Shown here piece after piece: positions 54,050-64,000 of a stretch of 64,000 nucleotides of DNA. This DNA is from a methane-oxidizing endosymbiont of Gigantopelta aegis (lineage in GTDB: Bacteria > Pseudomonadota > Gammaproteobacteria > Methylococcales > Methylomonadaceae). Positions within the stretch are counted from its first letter, which is position 1; each line of letters opens with the position of its first letter. Under the pieces are notes generated by a model that was not told the origin of the DNA, ran no database searches, and worked only from the letters and a program-made list of their open reading frames with translations. The DNA is taken from assembly GCF_016097405.1 (NCBI RefSeq), contig NZ_JAEHGD010000001.1, positions 1,251,831 through 1,315,830 of the forward strand, in the 5' to 3' direction. The position numbers and the translations under genes were made by a program.

Positions 54050-55384
54050 ATGAGTTCTATCTGGTCTAATTGTTTAAAAAAACTGGAAAATGAAATTCCA
54101 GGTGCTGATTTCAGTACCTGGCTAAGACCGTTACAAGCGGTAGAAGAAGGCGATACGTTAAAATTGCTCGCACCGAATCGTTTTATTATTGAGCATGTCA
54201 AACAACATTTTTTACCGAAGCTGGAAGATGCGGTATATGAATTTTCTAATGGCTCTTTAATCATCGAGTTTGAAATCGGCAGCAAAAAACCAACCGTTCA
54301 AATTCAACCTAAACTGTCGTCCAATAAAACGACTGGCTCAGCACCATCTACTGTTAAAAAAGCACCTAGCAACATAAACCGCGCATTTACATTTGAAAGT
54401 TTTGTTGAAGGTAAATCAAATCAGTTGGCCAAAGCCGCGTCCATGCAGGTTTCCGAAAATATCGGCAAAGCCTATAATCCGTTGTTTATTTATGGCAGTT
54501 CAGGTCTGGGGAAAACGCATTTGATGCATGCCATCGGGAATGCCGTTCTGGAAAAAAATCCATCAGCCAATGTGGTGTATCTACATTCTGAACGATTTGT
54601 TCAGGATATGGTGAAAGCCTTGCAGCAAAACACCATCAATACATTTAAGGATTACTATCGCAATGTCGATATTTTATTGATGGATGATATTCAATTTCTG
54701 GCTGGGAAAGAACGTTCCCAAGAAGAGTTTTTTCATACCTTCAATAATCTATTGGATAAAAAACATCAGGTCGTTCTGACTTGTGATAGTTATCCAAAAG
54801 AAATTGAAGGGTTGGAAGATCGCTTGAAATCGCGTTTCGGCTGGGGACTCCCGGTTGCTATTGAGCCACCTGATCTGGAAACACGTACGGCCATTTTGAT
54901 TAAAAAAGCGCAGCAGCAGGGGATTGATTTACCACAGGATGTGGCTTTCTTTATCGCTAAACGTATTCCATCCAATGTCCGTGATCTTGAAGGTGCATTA
55001 AGACGCGTCATCGCTAATCATCGTTTCACCGGTGACGAGATTACCATCGAATTCAGCAAGGAAGCGTTGCACGATTTAATTTCTTTGCAGGATAAATTGG
55101 TTACGATTGATAACATTCAAAAAACTGTGGCCGATTATTTCAAGATTCGCGTCATCAACTTATCGTCGAAATCCAGAAAACAATCGATTACCCGCCCGCG
55201 TCAAATCGCAATGACACTGGCTCGGGAACTGACTTCGCACAGTTTCCCTGAAATTGGTGATGCATTTGGCGGACGCGACCATACCACGGTGATGAATGCG
55301 TGCAAGCGTATCAATAAACTGCGCGAGAGCGATGTTAAAGTGGCTGAAGATTACCAGAACCTGTTGAGAATGTTGTCACATTAA
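54050..55384 (+). CDS. dnaA: Chromosomal replication initiator DnaA
   Basis: AAA+ initiator that binds DnaA boxes at oriC. The 444-residue protein has the N-terminal domain I ([17 protein letters not shown]), a linker, the ATPase domain with [13 protein letters not shown] and [10 protein letters not shown], and the C-terminal DNA-binding domain with [15 protein letters not shown], the DnaA-box recognition signature. No good ribosome site precedes the ATG; the context is AAAAATGAG. Next genes are dnaN, recF and gyrB, the usual order. Confidence 0.98.
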   Translation: MSSIWSNCLKKLENEIPGADFSTWLRPLQAVEEGDTLKLLAPNRFIIEHVKQHFLPKLEDAVYEFSNGSLIIEFEIGSKKPTVQIQPKLSSNKTTGSAPSTVKKAPSNINRAFTFESFVEGKSNQLAKAASMQVSENIGKAYNPLFIYGSSGLGKTHLMHAIGNAVLEKNPSANVVYLHSERFVQDMVKALQQNTINTFKDYYRNVDILLMDDIQFLAGKERSQEEFFHTFNNLLDKKHQVVLTCDSYPKEIEGLEDRLKSRFGWGLPVAIEPPDLETRTAILIKKAQQQGIDLPQDVAFFIAKRIPSNVRDLEGALRRVIANHRFTGDEITIEFSKEALHDLISLQDKLVTIDNIQKTVADYFKIRVINLSSKSRKQSITRPRQIAMTLARELTSHSFPEIGDAFGGRDHTTVMNACKRINKLRESDVKVAEDYQNLLRMLSH

Positions 55385-55566
55385 GGCGGTATAGATTGTG
55401 GATAAGCTCGGTATAAAATACCCCTTCGAGTTATCCACAGTTTTATCGACAGCTGACTGTCAGCTTTAGCCACATTTCACCCGTTCGGCAGCCAATTGTT
55501 TTTAAAGAATTTTTAACGGTTTTGCACAGATTTATACCTTGTTAATAGTAATAATAAAATAAAAGT
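55385..55566. promoter_or_regulatory. DnaA boxes between dnaA and dnaN
   Basis: Two sites are present: TGTGGATAA on the reverse strand (55397-55405) and TTATCCACA (55431-55439). They probably serve autoregulation or origin-linked control of the dnaN transcript. Confidence 0.75.
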
Positions 55567-56667
55567 ATGAAATTCATTATAAATAGAGAGCTATTGCTTC
55601 CAGCGCTTCAACAAATCGTCGGGGTTATCGAAAAACGTCAAACCATGCCGGTTTTATCCAATGTGTTAATGCAAGTTAATGATCAACAGTTGACGTTGAC
55701 CGGCAGCGATCTGGAAATACAAATGATGGCTAAATTAGCGATACAGCCTGAATCGGTGGGTGATATTACGGTACCTTCCCGAAAATTTTTGGATATTTGC
55801 CGTTTACTGCCATCTGAAGCCGAGATTAAATTTGAATTAAAAGAGGATAAATTACGTTTAGTTTCCGGTCGCAGTCGTTTTAGTTTATCCACAATACCAG
55901 CGGATAATTACCCGGAGTTTGTGGAAAGCGATTATCCACATCAGTTTTCCATTAGCACTGGAAAATTTAAAAAGGCACTGGCGAAAACAGCTTTTTGTAT
56001 GGCCAGTCAGGATGTGCGTTATTATTTGAATGGCTTACTGCTCAATATCAGTAATTCAAAAATCAAACTGGTGGGTTCTGATGGTCACCGCTTGTCTTTT
56101 TTTGAAGATACTTTGGAAACGGCAACAGGTTATGAAGAGCGGATTATTATCCCGAGGAAAGGCGTACTTGAATTGAGTCGCTTGCTCAGCGATCCGGATT
56201 CACCGCTGGATGTTTATTTTTCCGCTAATAATATTAAAGTCGTCTATCAGAACATGGTGTTTTTCGCCAAACTGGTCGATTCCAAGTATCCAGATTTTAG
56301 TCGTGTCTTCAATCAAGCTTTTAATTCGCCGGTTATCATACAAACGCAATTATTAAAAGATGCCTTGACCCGAGTTGCTGTGTTGGCGAATGAAAAATTT
56401 AAAGGTATCACTCTGGATATCAGTGAAAATCAGATGAAAATCACAGCACACAATCCAGAGCACGACGAAGCAGAAGAGGAATTGCTGATGCAATACCCTG
56501 GGCCTGCCTTGTCGGTATCGTTTAATTCGCAATATTTGCTGGAAGCGGTTTCTAATCTGGATTCTGAAAAATGCTCGTTGATCATTGCCTCGAATAACAG
56601 CTGTTGCTTTATCGAAGAAATTGAAAATCCCGCTTATAAATTTATTGTGATGTCGATGCAATTGTAA
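55567..56667 (+). CDS. dnaN: DNA polymerase III sliding clamp, beta subunit
   Basis: The 366-residue clamp has the three-domain sequence pattern of DnaN: MKFIINRELLLPALQQIVG at the start, LSTIPADNYPEF in domain one, HRLSFFEDTLE in domain two and YKFIVMSMQL at the end. Length matches E. coli (366). Two further DnaA boxes (TTATCCACA) are inside the gene at 55885-55893 and 55932-55940. It lies 182 bp after dnaA and 7 bp before recF. Confidence 0.98.
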   Translation: MKFIINRELLLPALQQIVGVIEKRQTMPVLSNVLMQVNDQQLTLTGSDLEIQMMAKLAIQPESVGDITVPSRKFLDICRLLPSEAEIKFELKEDKLRLVSGRSRFSLSTIPADNYPEFVESDYPHQFSISTGKFKKALAKTAFCMASQDVRYYLNGLLLNISNSKIKLVGSDGHRLSFFEDTLETATGYEERIIIPRKGVLELSRLLSDPDSPLDVYFSANNIKVVYQNMVFFAKLVDSKYPDFSRVFNQAFNSPVIIQTQLLKDALTRVAVLANEKFKGITLDISENQMKITAHNPEHDEAEEELLMQYPGPALSVSFNSQYLLEAVSNLDSEKCSLIIASNNSCCFIEEIENPAYKFIVMSMQL

Positions 56668-56674
56668 AAAATAT

Positions 56675-57754
56675 ATGAGTGTGCGGAAACTGGATATTTT
56701 ACGTCTTAGAAATATCCAGCATGCTTCAGTTGAGCCGTGTGCCGGGCTCAATTTTATTGTCGGAAAAAATGCCAGTGGCAAAAGTGCATTACTGGAAGCG
56801 GTTTTCCTGTTAGGTCGCGGTCGTTCATTCAGAACGGCTAAAACACAACAAATGATTGCATTCGATCAACACGATCTAGTGGTATCGGCACAGATTCAGG
56901 AAAATTATCAACAGACGCGCTTGGGCATTCAGCTGAAACAAAACAAGATACAATGCCGCATCAATCAGGAAGATTGCTCTAAAGCGGATCTGGCCTATCG
57001 ACTACCGATTCAGATTGTGCATCCAAAAAGTTATCAGTTGTTAGATGGAGGCCCTCAGTTCAGGCGAGAATTTATTGATTGGGGTGTGTTTAATCATGAA
57101 CGTCAATACCTGGACTGCTGGCGCCGGTTTAAAAAAGTTCTGAAACAGCGCAACAGCGCATTAAAGTCACATCAGTTCCAACAATTAGATATTTGGGACC
57201 GCGAATTCGTTTATTATGGTGAAATGCTGATTCGGTTTCGAAAACATTACATGGAGCTGTTAGAGCCGGTATTTCAGCAGGTCGTCCAGTTTTTTTTACC
57301 CGAAAACCAGATAAACTTTTGCCTTATGCAAGGCTGGCCTGATGAGCGTGATTTGGCTTTTGCGATCAGCCAAGATCGGGAAAAAGATATTCGCTATGGT
57401 TTTACGCATAGCGGCCCGCACCGAACCGATTTTGTTGTCCAGCTTAACCAGCATAATGTCAGAGATTTTGTTTCGCGCGGACAACTCAAATTGATTGTGC
57501 TGTCTTTATTATTGGCGCAAGTACAATTATTGGATAAAACCAATCAGCAGCAAGCCTGCCTTTTAATCGATGATTTAAGCGCTGAATTGGATTCAGAAAA
57601 CCGCTTAAAATTGGTAAAATACTTGAGTTTATTAAATAATCAGGCATTCATAACAGCAAGCGATTTTTTGCATCTGAATGACTGGCACTTATCGGATGAA
57701 ATAAAGATGTTCCACGTGGAACATGGTCACATTAGCGAAAGATGTTTCACGTGA
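56675..57754 (+). CDS. recF: DNA replication and repair protein RecF
   Basis: SMC-like ATPase that loads RecA at gaps. The 359 residues include IVGKNASGKSALLEAVFLLG (Walker A), DNASAELD-type Walker B as LLIDDLSAELD, and the signature region FVSRGQLKLIVLSLLLAQ. The 3' end carries two ParB-binding sites read in frame. It follows dnaN by 7 bp. Confidence 0.96.
   Translation: MSVRKLDILRLRNIQHASVEPCAGLNFIVGKNASGKSALLEAVFLLGRGRSFRTAKTQQMIAFDQHDLVVSAQIQENYQQTRLGIQLKQNKIQCRINQEDCSKADLAYRLPIQIVHPKSYQLLDGGPQFRREFIDWGVFNHERQYLDCWRRFKKVLKQRNSALKSHQFQQLDIWDREFVYYGEMLIRFRKHYMELLEPVFQQVVQFFLPENQINFCLMQGWPDERDLAFAISQDREKDIRYGFTHSGPHRTDFVVQLNQHNVRDFVSRGQLKLIVLSLLLAQVQLLDKTNQQQACLLIDDLSAELDSENRLKLVKYLSLLNNQAFITASDFLHLNDWHLSDEIKMFHVEHGHISERCFT
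57708..57723. promoter_or_regulatory. parS (ParB/Spo0J binding) site, variant
   Basis: TGTTCCACGTGGAACA is a perfect palindrome two bases away from the consensus TGTTTCACGTGAAACA. It is inside the recF coding region, read as FHVEHG. Confidence 0.9.
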
Positions 57755-57758
57755 AACA
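57743..57758. promoter_or_regulatory. parS (ParB/Spo0J binding) site, perfect consensus
   Basis: TGTTTCACGTGAAACA matches the consensus exactly. It spans the last codons and stop of recF. ParB is not in the window. Confidence 0.97.
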
Positions 57759-57766
57759 TTGGCTGA

Positions 57767-60214
<2,448 letters not shown>

Positions 60215-60222
60215 GTAAAAGG

Positions 60223-61053
60223 ATGCGTCAATATCTGGATTTAATCGATAAAATATTGCGTGAAGGCGTTGAAAAGGGGGATCGTACCGGCAGTGGTACC
60301 TTGTCTATATTCGGTCACCAGATGCGCTTTGATTTGCAGCAGGGGTTTCCGTTGGTCACAACCAAGAAGTTGCATCTTAAATCCATTATTCATGAATTAC
60401 TGTGGTTTCTTAAAGGCGATACCAATATCGCCTATTTGAATGAACAGGGAGTCACTATCTGGGACGAATGGGCCGATGAGCAGGGCGACCTTGGCCCTGT
60501 GTACGGACATCAATGGCGTTCTTGGTCATCGGCAGATGGCGCTGTGGTCGATCAAATTGCACAGGTTCTCGATCAATTGAAACATAATCCAGATAGCCGG
60601 CGCATGATTGTTTCGGCCTGGAATGTGGCCGATTTACCTGATGAGTCGATGAGTCCGCAACAGAATGTCAAAAACGGAAAAATGGCACTGGCAGCCTGTC
60701 ATGCGCTGTTTCAGTTCTATGTTGCCGGTGGCAGGCTGTCCTGCCAGCTCTACCAGCGCAGCTGTGACACGTTTTTGGGTTTGCCATTCAATATAGCCAG
60801 TTATGCTTTTTTAACGCATATGTTGGCTCAGCAGGCGAATTTAGCGGTGGGAGATTTAGTCTGGACCGGTGGCGATGTGCATTTGTATCTGAATCATTTG
60901 GAACAGGCTCGCCAGCAATTGAGCAGAAAGCCTTATCGTTTACCACAATTGCGGTTAAATCCTGCGCCGGATGTGTTCAGCTATCGGTTCGATGATTTTC
61001 AAATCGTCGATTATCAATGTCATCCGCCGATAAAGGCACCGATTTCAGTTTAA
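60223..61053 (+). CDS. thyA: Thymidylate synthase ThyA
   Basis: Converts dUMP to dTMP using methylene-tetrahydrofolate. The 276-residue protein has [38 protein letters not shown] and [12 protein letters not shown]. The catalytic Cys lies in [13 protein letters not shown]; most ThyA proteins have Pro before that Cys, here Ala. An 18-residue insertion precedes it ([16 protein letters not shown]), seen in some proteobacteria. It lies 8 bp after gyrB. Confidence 0.96.
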   Translation: MRQYLDLIDKILREGVEKGDRTGSGTLSIFGHQMRFDLQQGFPLVTTKKLHLKSIIHELLWFLKGDTNIAYLNEQGVTIWDEWADEQGDLGPVYGHQWRSWSSADGAVVDQIAQVLDQLKHNPDSRRMIVSAWNVADLPDESMSPQQNVKNGKMALAACHALFQFYVAGGRLSCQLYQRSCDTFLGLPFNIASYAFLTHMLAQQANLAVGDLVWTGGDVHLYLNHLEQARQQLSRKPYRLPQLRLNPAPDVFSYRFDDFQIVDYQCHPPIKAPISV

Positions 61054-61056
61054 ATC

Positions 61057-61560
61057 GTGAATACGACAGTCGTTTGCGCAATCTGTATCGCTAAGGCTGT
61101 TGTGTTACTAATCCTGGTAAACGGTGCACCGGTCATCAGTCGCAAGCTGTTTAAAAATCATGCCGCTTGGTCGGTTGATTTTGGTTTTAGGTTATTGGAT
61201 CAACGGCCTGTATTTGGAAACAGTAAAACTTGGCGAGGGCTGTTATCTGCTATTTTAGTGGGGACATTGGCAGCACCATGGTTAGGGTTGTCGGTTACAC
61301 AAGGTGTTTTATTTTCAGTTTTTACAATGCTCGGTGATTTGTTTTCAAGCTTTATTAAGAGGCGGCTAGGATATGTTGAGAGCAGCTGCTTTCGAGGGCT
61401 TGATACGATCCCTGAATCTTTGTTCCCTATTCTGATGTTACAACATGCCATAGGATTGAGCCTATTTGATTGCGTTTTAGTGGTTTTGCTTTTCTTTATA
61501 TTGGAAGCTACTTTATCACCTATACTGTATGCGTTACATATTCGAAAAAGACCTTACTGA
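61057..61560 (+). CDS. CDP-archaeol synthase-like membrane protein (CarS/DUF46 family)
   Basis: The 167-residue protein starts with GTG 3 bp after thyA. It has four to five membrane helices and the motif RPVFGNSKTWRGLLSA plus GDLFSSFIKRRLGY, matching the cytidylyltransferase signature of CarS-like proteins. In archaea CarS makes CDP-archaeol; in bacteria the lipid substrate is unknown. The neighbours (EEP-type protein, CDP-alcohol phosphatidyltransferase) support a lipid role. Confidence 0.8.
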   Translation: MNTTVVCAICIAKAVVLLILVNGAPVISRKLFKNHAAWSVDFGFRLLDQRPVFGNSKTWRGLLSAILVGTLAAPWLGLSVTQGVLFSVFTMLGDLFSSFIKRRLGYVESSCFRGLDTIPESLFPILMLQHAIGLSLFDCVLVVLLFFILEATLSPILYALHIRKRPY

Positions 61561-61577
61561 CTGGGTAAAGCGAACGT

Positions 61578-62327
61578 ATGCAGCCATTAAAAATTCTTAC
61601 CTACAATATTCATAAAGGATTTAATGTCGGTAATCGTGCTTTTGTGTTGCATCAAATACGGGATGCACTACGGCACACCGAAGCCGATATTTTGTTTCTT
61701 CAGGAAATGCAGGGCGAACATTCAGAACATCCCCATCAATATCCAAACTGGCCACAAATGTCACAAACTGAATTTCTGGCAGAAAACACTTGGCCACATG
61801 CCGTCTATGGTAAAAATGCAGTCTATGCAAAAGGCCACCACGGCAATGCCATTCTCAGTAAACTGCCGCTGACGTGTTGGGAAAATATCAATGTTTCTCC
61901 ATTTGTCTGGGCCAGCCGAAGTCTATTACATGGTGTTATTGAATTGACCGCTCAGGATACGGAATTACATATTATCTGTATTCATTTAGGTTTAATGGGG
62001 GGGGAGCGTCGACGCCAGTTTAAACAATTGTGTCAACGTATTGAACAAACGGTCCCTGCAACGGCACCTTTGATAGTGGCGGGTGATTTTAATGACTGGA
62101 CAAGACAGGCCGGAAAATATTTTTATTCACATTTGAATTTAAAAGAGGCCTATCAGACTCTCCATCAGCGCTATGCCCGCACATTTCCGTCCTGGATGCC
62201 TTTTTTAACGATGGATCGGATTTATTTTCGTGGTTTTAACGCGTTACACTGTGAACGCTTACACGACAGCCCCTGGAATCATTTGTCAGATCACGCCCCG
62301 CTTGTCGCAACATTGGAATTATGTTGA
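61578..62327 (+). CDS. Endonuclease/exonuclease/phosphatase-family protein
   Basis: The 249-residue protein has the EEP fold motifs ILTYNIHKGF, ILFLQEMQGEH (metal-binding Glu), VAGDFNDW and LSDHAPLVATLE. Family members include nucleases and phospholipid phosphatases or sphingomyelinases; substrate is not determinable. It overlaps the downstream CDP-alcohol gene by 7 bp and follows the CarS-like gene by 17 bp, suggesting a lipid or head-group phosphatase, by inference. Confidence 0.85.
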   Translation: MQPLKILTYNIHKGFNVGNRAFVLHQIRDALRHTEADILFLQEMQGEHSEHPHQYPNWPQMSQTEFLAENTWPHAVYGKNAVYAKGHHGNAILSKLPLTCWENINVSPFVWASRSLLHGVIELTAQDTELHIICIHLGLMGGERRRQFKQLCQRIEQTVPATAPLIVAGDFNDWTRQAGKYFYSHLNLKEAYQTLHQRYARTFPSWMPFLTMDRIYFRGFNALHCERLHDSPWNHLSDHAPLVATLELC

Positions 62328-62911
62328 AAATAGATCTCCAACAACTCTTTACCTTACCTAATTTACTGACGCTGTATCGCTTTTTATGTGTTCCGTTCTT
62401 GTTAGGGTTGGCCTGGAATGGCGAGGAAATGCTGTTTTTAGTACTGTTGTTGACGACCTTTATCAGCGATGTATTAGATGGCCTGGCAGCTCGTTTATTA
62501 CATCAGGAAAGTGATCTTGGTGCGTTATTAGATAGCTGGGCCGATATTCTTGTGTACAGTTCGGTAACCTTGGCCACCACTTGGTTGCGACCTGAATTAC
62601 TCAAGACTGAAAAAGCCTATGTAATATTGATTGTATTAAGTTATCTGTTACCCATCCTGGTGGGGTGGATGAAATTTAAAGATTTTACCCGTTACCACAC
62701 CTGGCTGGTTAAACTAGCTGTTGCAACTATGGGAGGAAGTTATTTTTTACTGATGTGGTTTGATCTGTCGCTGCCATTTCATTTGGCTAGTTTTCTGTGT
62801 GCATTGGCGGCTGTCGAAGAAATCGCACTTACCCTGATGCTAGATACCATTCAATCCAATGTAAAAACAATCTGGCATGTCTTGCGGCAACAGGAAAAAC
62901 ATAACAATTAA
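62321..62911 (+). CDS. CDP-alcohol phosphatidyltransferase family protein
   Basis: Membrane enzyme of 196 residues. The signature DG(x)2AR(x)8G(x)3D(x)3D is complete: VLDGLAARLLHQESDLGALL then DSWAD. It has about five membrane helices. The enzyme joins a CDP-linked lipid to an alcohol, as PgsA and PssA do, but the substrate is unknown. Its 3' end overlaps the convergent broken asparaginase gene by 4 bp. Confidence 0.88.
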   Translation: MLKIDLQQLFTLPNLLTLYRFLCVPFLLGLAWNGEEMLFLVLLLTTFISDVLDGLAARLLHQESDLGALLDSWADILVYSSVTLATTWLRPELLKTEKAYVILIVLSYLLPILVGWMKFKDFTRYHTWLVKLAVATMGGSYFLLMWFDLSLPFHLASFLCALAAVEEIALTLMLDTIQSNVKTIWHVLRQQEKHNN

Positions 62912-63053
62912 AAAATTATCTTTTCACCCGCGATATTACTGTCCAGAAATTGGCGGCGGGCCTTATCAGAATCAAAATTACCAAAGGCCAATGACAACTT
63001 GGCATAGGCGGCCTCTAATGTCATATTCCAGATAAATTCAGCACCGTTTTCTA
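62908..63053 (-). pseudogene. L-asparaginase-like gene, 3' fragment
   Basis: Minus strand: LENGAEFIWNMTLEAAYAKL and FGNFDSDKARRQF end at a TAA (62910-62908). NMTLEAAYAKL resembles the conserved xDMTxEAALTKL of type I asparaginases. The gene is cut by an IS5-family copy at 63054-63899; the other part is at 63900-64000. Identity rests on this short C-terminus. Confidence 0.65.
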
Positions 63054-63899
63054 GGGGCTGTTGCCGTTTTGAAAATCCCCCTTGAAATTCAATAACTCCG
63101 CCACATAGATTGTTTATTTTGACTCAAAAACAAGCAAACTATGCCGCGACAACTGCTTACGGATGAACTTTGGGAGAAACTGAAGATAATTATGTTGAAA
63201 ATGGGAATTTATGACAAACCTTGTCTTCGAAAAACAGTCGAAGGTATTTTTATCGCTTGCGAGTAGGTTGTCCCTGGAGATTTACCCACGGCTTTTGGTA
63301 ATTGGAATGCGGTATATAAACGATTCAATGACTGGTCTCGTAAAGAAAAACTGATGGGTATTTTTAACGCCTTGGTTGTTGATCCAGACCTGGAATGGGA
63401 ATTTATTGATGGGAGTATTGTGAAAGCACATCAGCATAGTAGTGGTGCGGCCTGTGAACAAGAAACAGCGATAGGGAAATCTGTCGCCGGGAACACCAGT
63501 AAAATTCATATGGCCGTTGATGCCTGTGGTCTTCCTATTCATTTCTCAGTGACAGGCGGCGAAGTTCATGACTGTAAAGAAGCACCGAAATTAGTTGCAG
63601 AGCTCCCAAAAGGTGACTATATAGTTGCTGACAGAGGCTATGACAGTGAAGCATTACGTCTTCAAATTAAAGACAAAGGGCTGTTCCTGTTATCCCAAGA
63701 AAAAGAATTCAACTCGGGAAATGATGAAATGGATTGGTGTCTCTACAAATATCGCCATCTCGTTGAAAATGTGTTTGCAAGACTTAAGCATTTCAGAGCG
63801 ATCGCCACGCGATATGACAAACTCAAACGAAATTTTGAAGGCTCTATCGCTCTGGCTTGCGCCTTTTTATGGTTACCTATGTGAAATGGCAACAGCCCC
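63054..63899 (+). mobile_element. IS5-family (IS427-like) insertion sequence, copy 2
   Basis: 846 bp, ends GGGGCTGTTGCC and its complement, with TA duplication at 63052-63053 and 63900-63901. It is longer than copy 1 because it keeps the block missing there, but its transposase is frameshifted. It disrupts a minus-strand asparaginase-like gene. Confidence 0.93.
63141..63884 (+). pseudogene. IS5-family transposase, copy 2, frameshifted
   Basis: It starts MPRQLLTDELWEKL at 63141 and meets an in-frame TAG after about 42 codons (GIFIACE). The likely cause is one missing T in the run near 63250 and a two-base loss near 63275, after which the original frame resumes: LPTAFGNWNAVYKRFNDWSR. The DDE part is open to the end with EFIDGSIVKAHQHSS, IVADRGYDSEALRL and VENVFARLKHFRAIATRYD. 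Confidence 0.88.
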
Positions 63900-64000
63900 T
63901 AATAGTTTCTGCGTTGTGATATAGACCGAAGTGCGTTTTTCAATGGGTGCAAAATAAACCGCTAATCCTTGCTTTTGACATTGATTTAATAAATACAAGG
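63900..64000 (-). pseudogene. L-asparaginase-like gene, 5'-side fragment (runs off window)
   Basis: On the minus strand this continues the same frame as the 62908-63053 fragment: LNQCQKQGLAVYFAPIEKR then TSVYITTQKL. Removal of the IS and one TA rejoins the two. The rest of the gene lies past the right edge. Confidence 0.65.

Overview
The window is a chromosomal segment from a gammaproteobacterium with mid-40s GC by eye. The evidence is the chromosomal origin with the order dnaA-dnaN-recF-gyrB, an 857-residue ClpB, separate accB/accC subunits, QseBC-type regulators, DsbD/TlpA and DUF3422. A methanotroph-like (Methylococcales) host would fit the hyp genes, the AmmeMemoRadiSam genes and the heavy IS load, but no methane-oxidation gene is present, so that placement is inference only.

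Layout. 1-7859 (- strand): a hydrogenase maturation locus, hypA-hypB-[relic]-hypF-hypC-SIS gene-hypD-hypE. The structural hydrogenase genes between hypB and hypF are reduced to scraps: a 19-codon response-regulator start, about 50 codons of a large subunit, and its last codons cut off by an IS3 element exactly at the C-terminal nickel-ligand motif. 8081-13530: clpB with a heat-shock-type promoter, tRNA-Arg(CCT), a phasin-like gene with a frameshift, an L,D-transpeptidase and small genes. 13659-19562: an erosion zone. AmrS and Memo are intact, but AMMECR1 is cut by an ISAs1-type element and truncated by an IS5-family element, whose other side abuts a DUF4336 gene ending in an integron attC-like site. 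A ribbon-helix-helix gene surrounded by GGTACC palindromes follows. 19683-27036: uvrD, membrane proteins, fxsA, cutA and the dsbD/tlpA thiol-redox pair. 27239-35621: a c-di-GMP signalling locus (GGDEF-EAL gene split by an IS5-family copy, beta-barrel protein, YfiR-like protein, hybrid histidine kinase, REC-GGDEF protein). 35694-43480: sdaA, dacB, aroQ-accB-accC, prmA and rlmI. 43501-43861: two homologous tandem sRNA-like units on the minus strand. 43856-52292: a DksA-like gene, the moxR-DUF58-transglutaminase operon, qmcA-nfeD and a QseBC-like pair.

52440-62911: an MTHFR-like gene, a palindromic repeat, oriC with DnaA boxes, a structured RNA-like leader ending in an intrinsic terminator just upstream of dnaA, then dnaA, dnaN, recF (with two parS sites at its 3' end), gyrB and thyA, and a three-gene set (CDP-archaeol synthase-like, EEP-family, CDP-alcohol phosphatidyltransferase). 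62908-64000: an asparaginase-like gene broken by a second IS5-family copy.

The most notable observations are the tandem sRNA pair, the structured terminator-bearing dnaA leader, the hydrogenase knocked out at its active-site motif beside intact maturation genes, the lone integron-type cassette, and the lipid-type gene trio. Frameshifts and stops concentrate in transposases and already broken genes, while housekeeping genes are intact; this looks like real IS-driven erosion.
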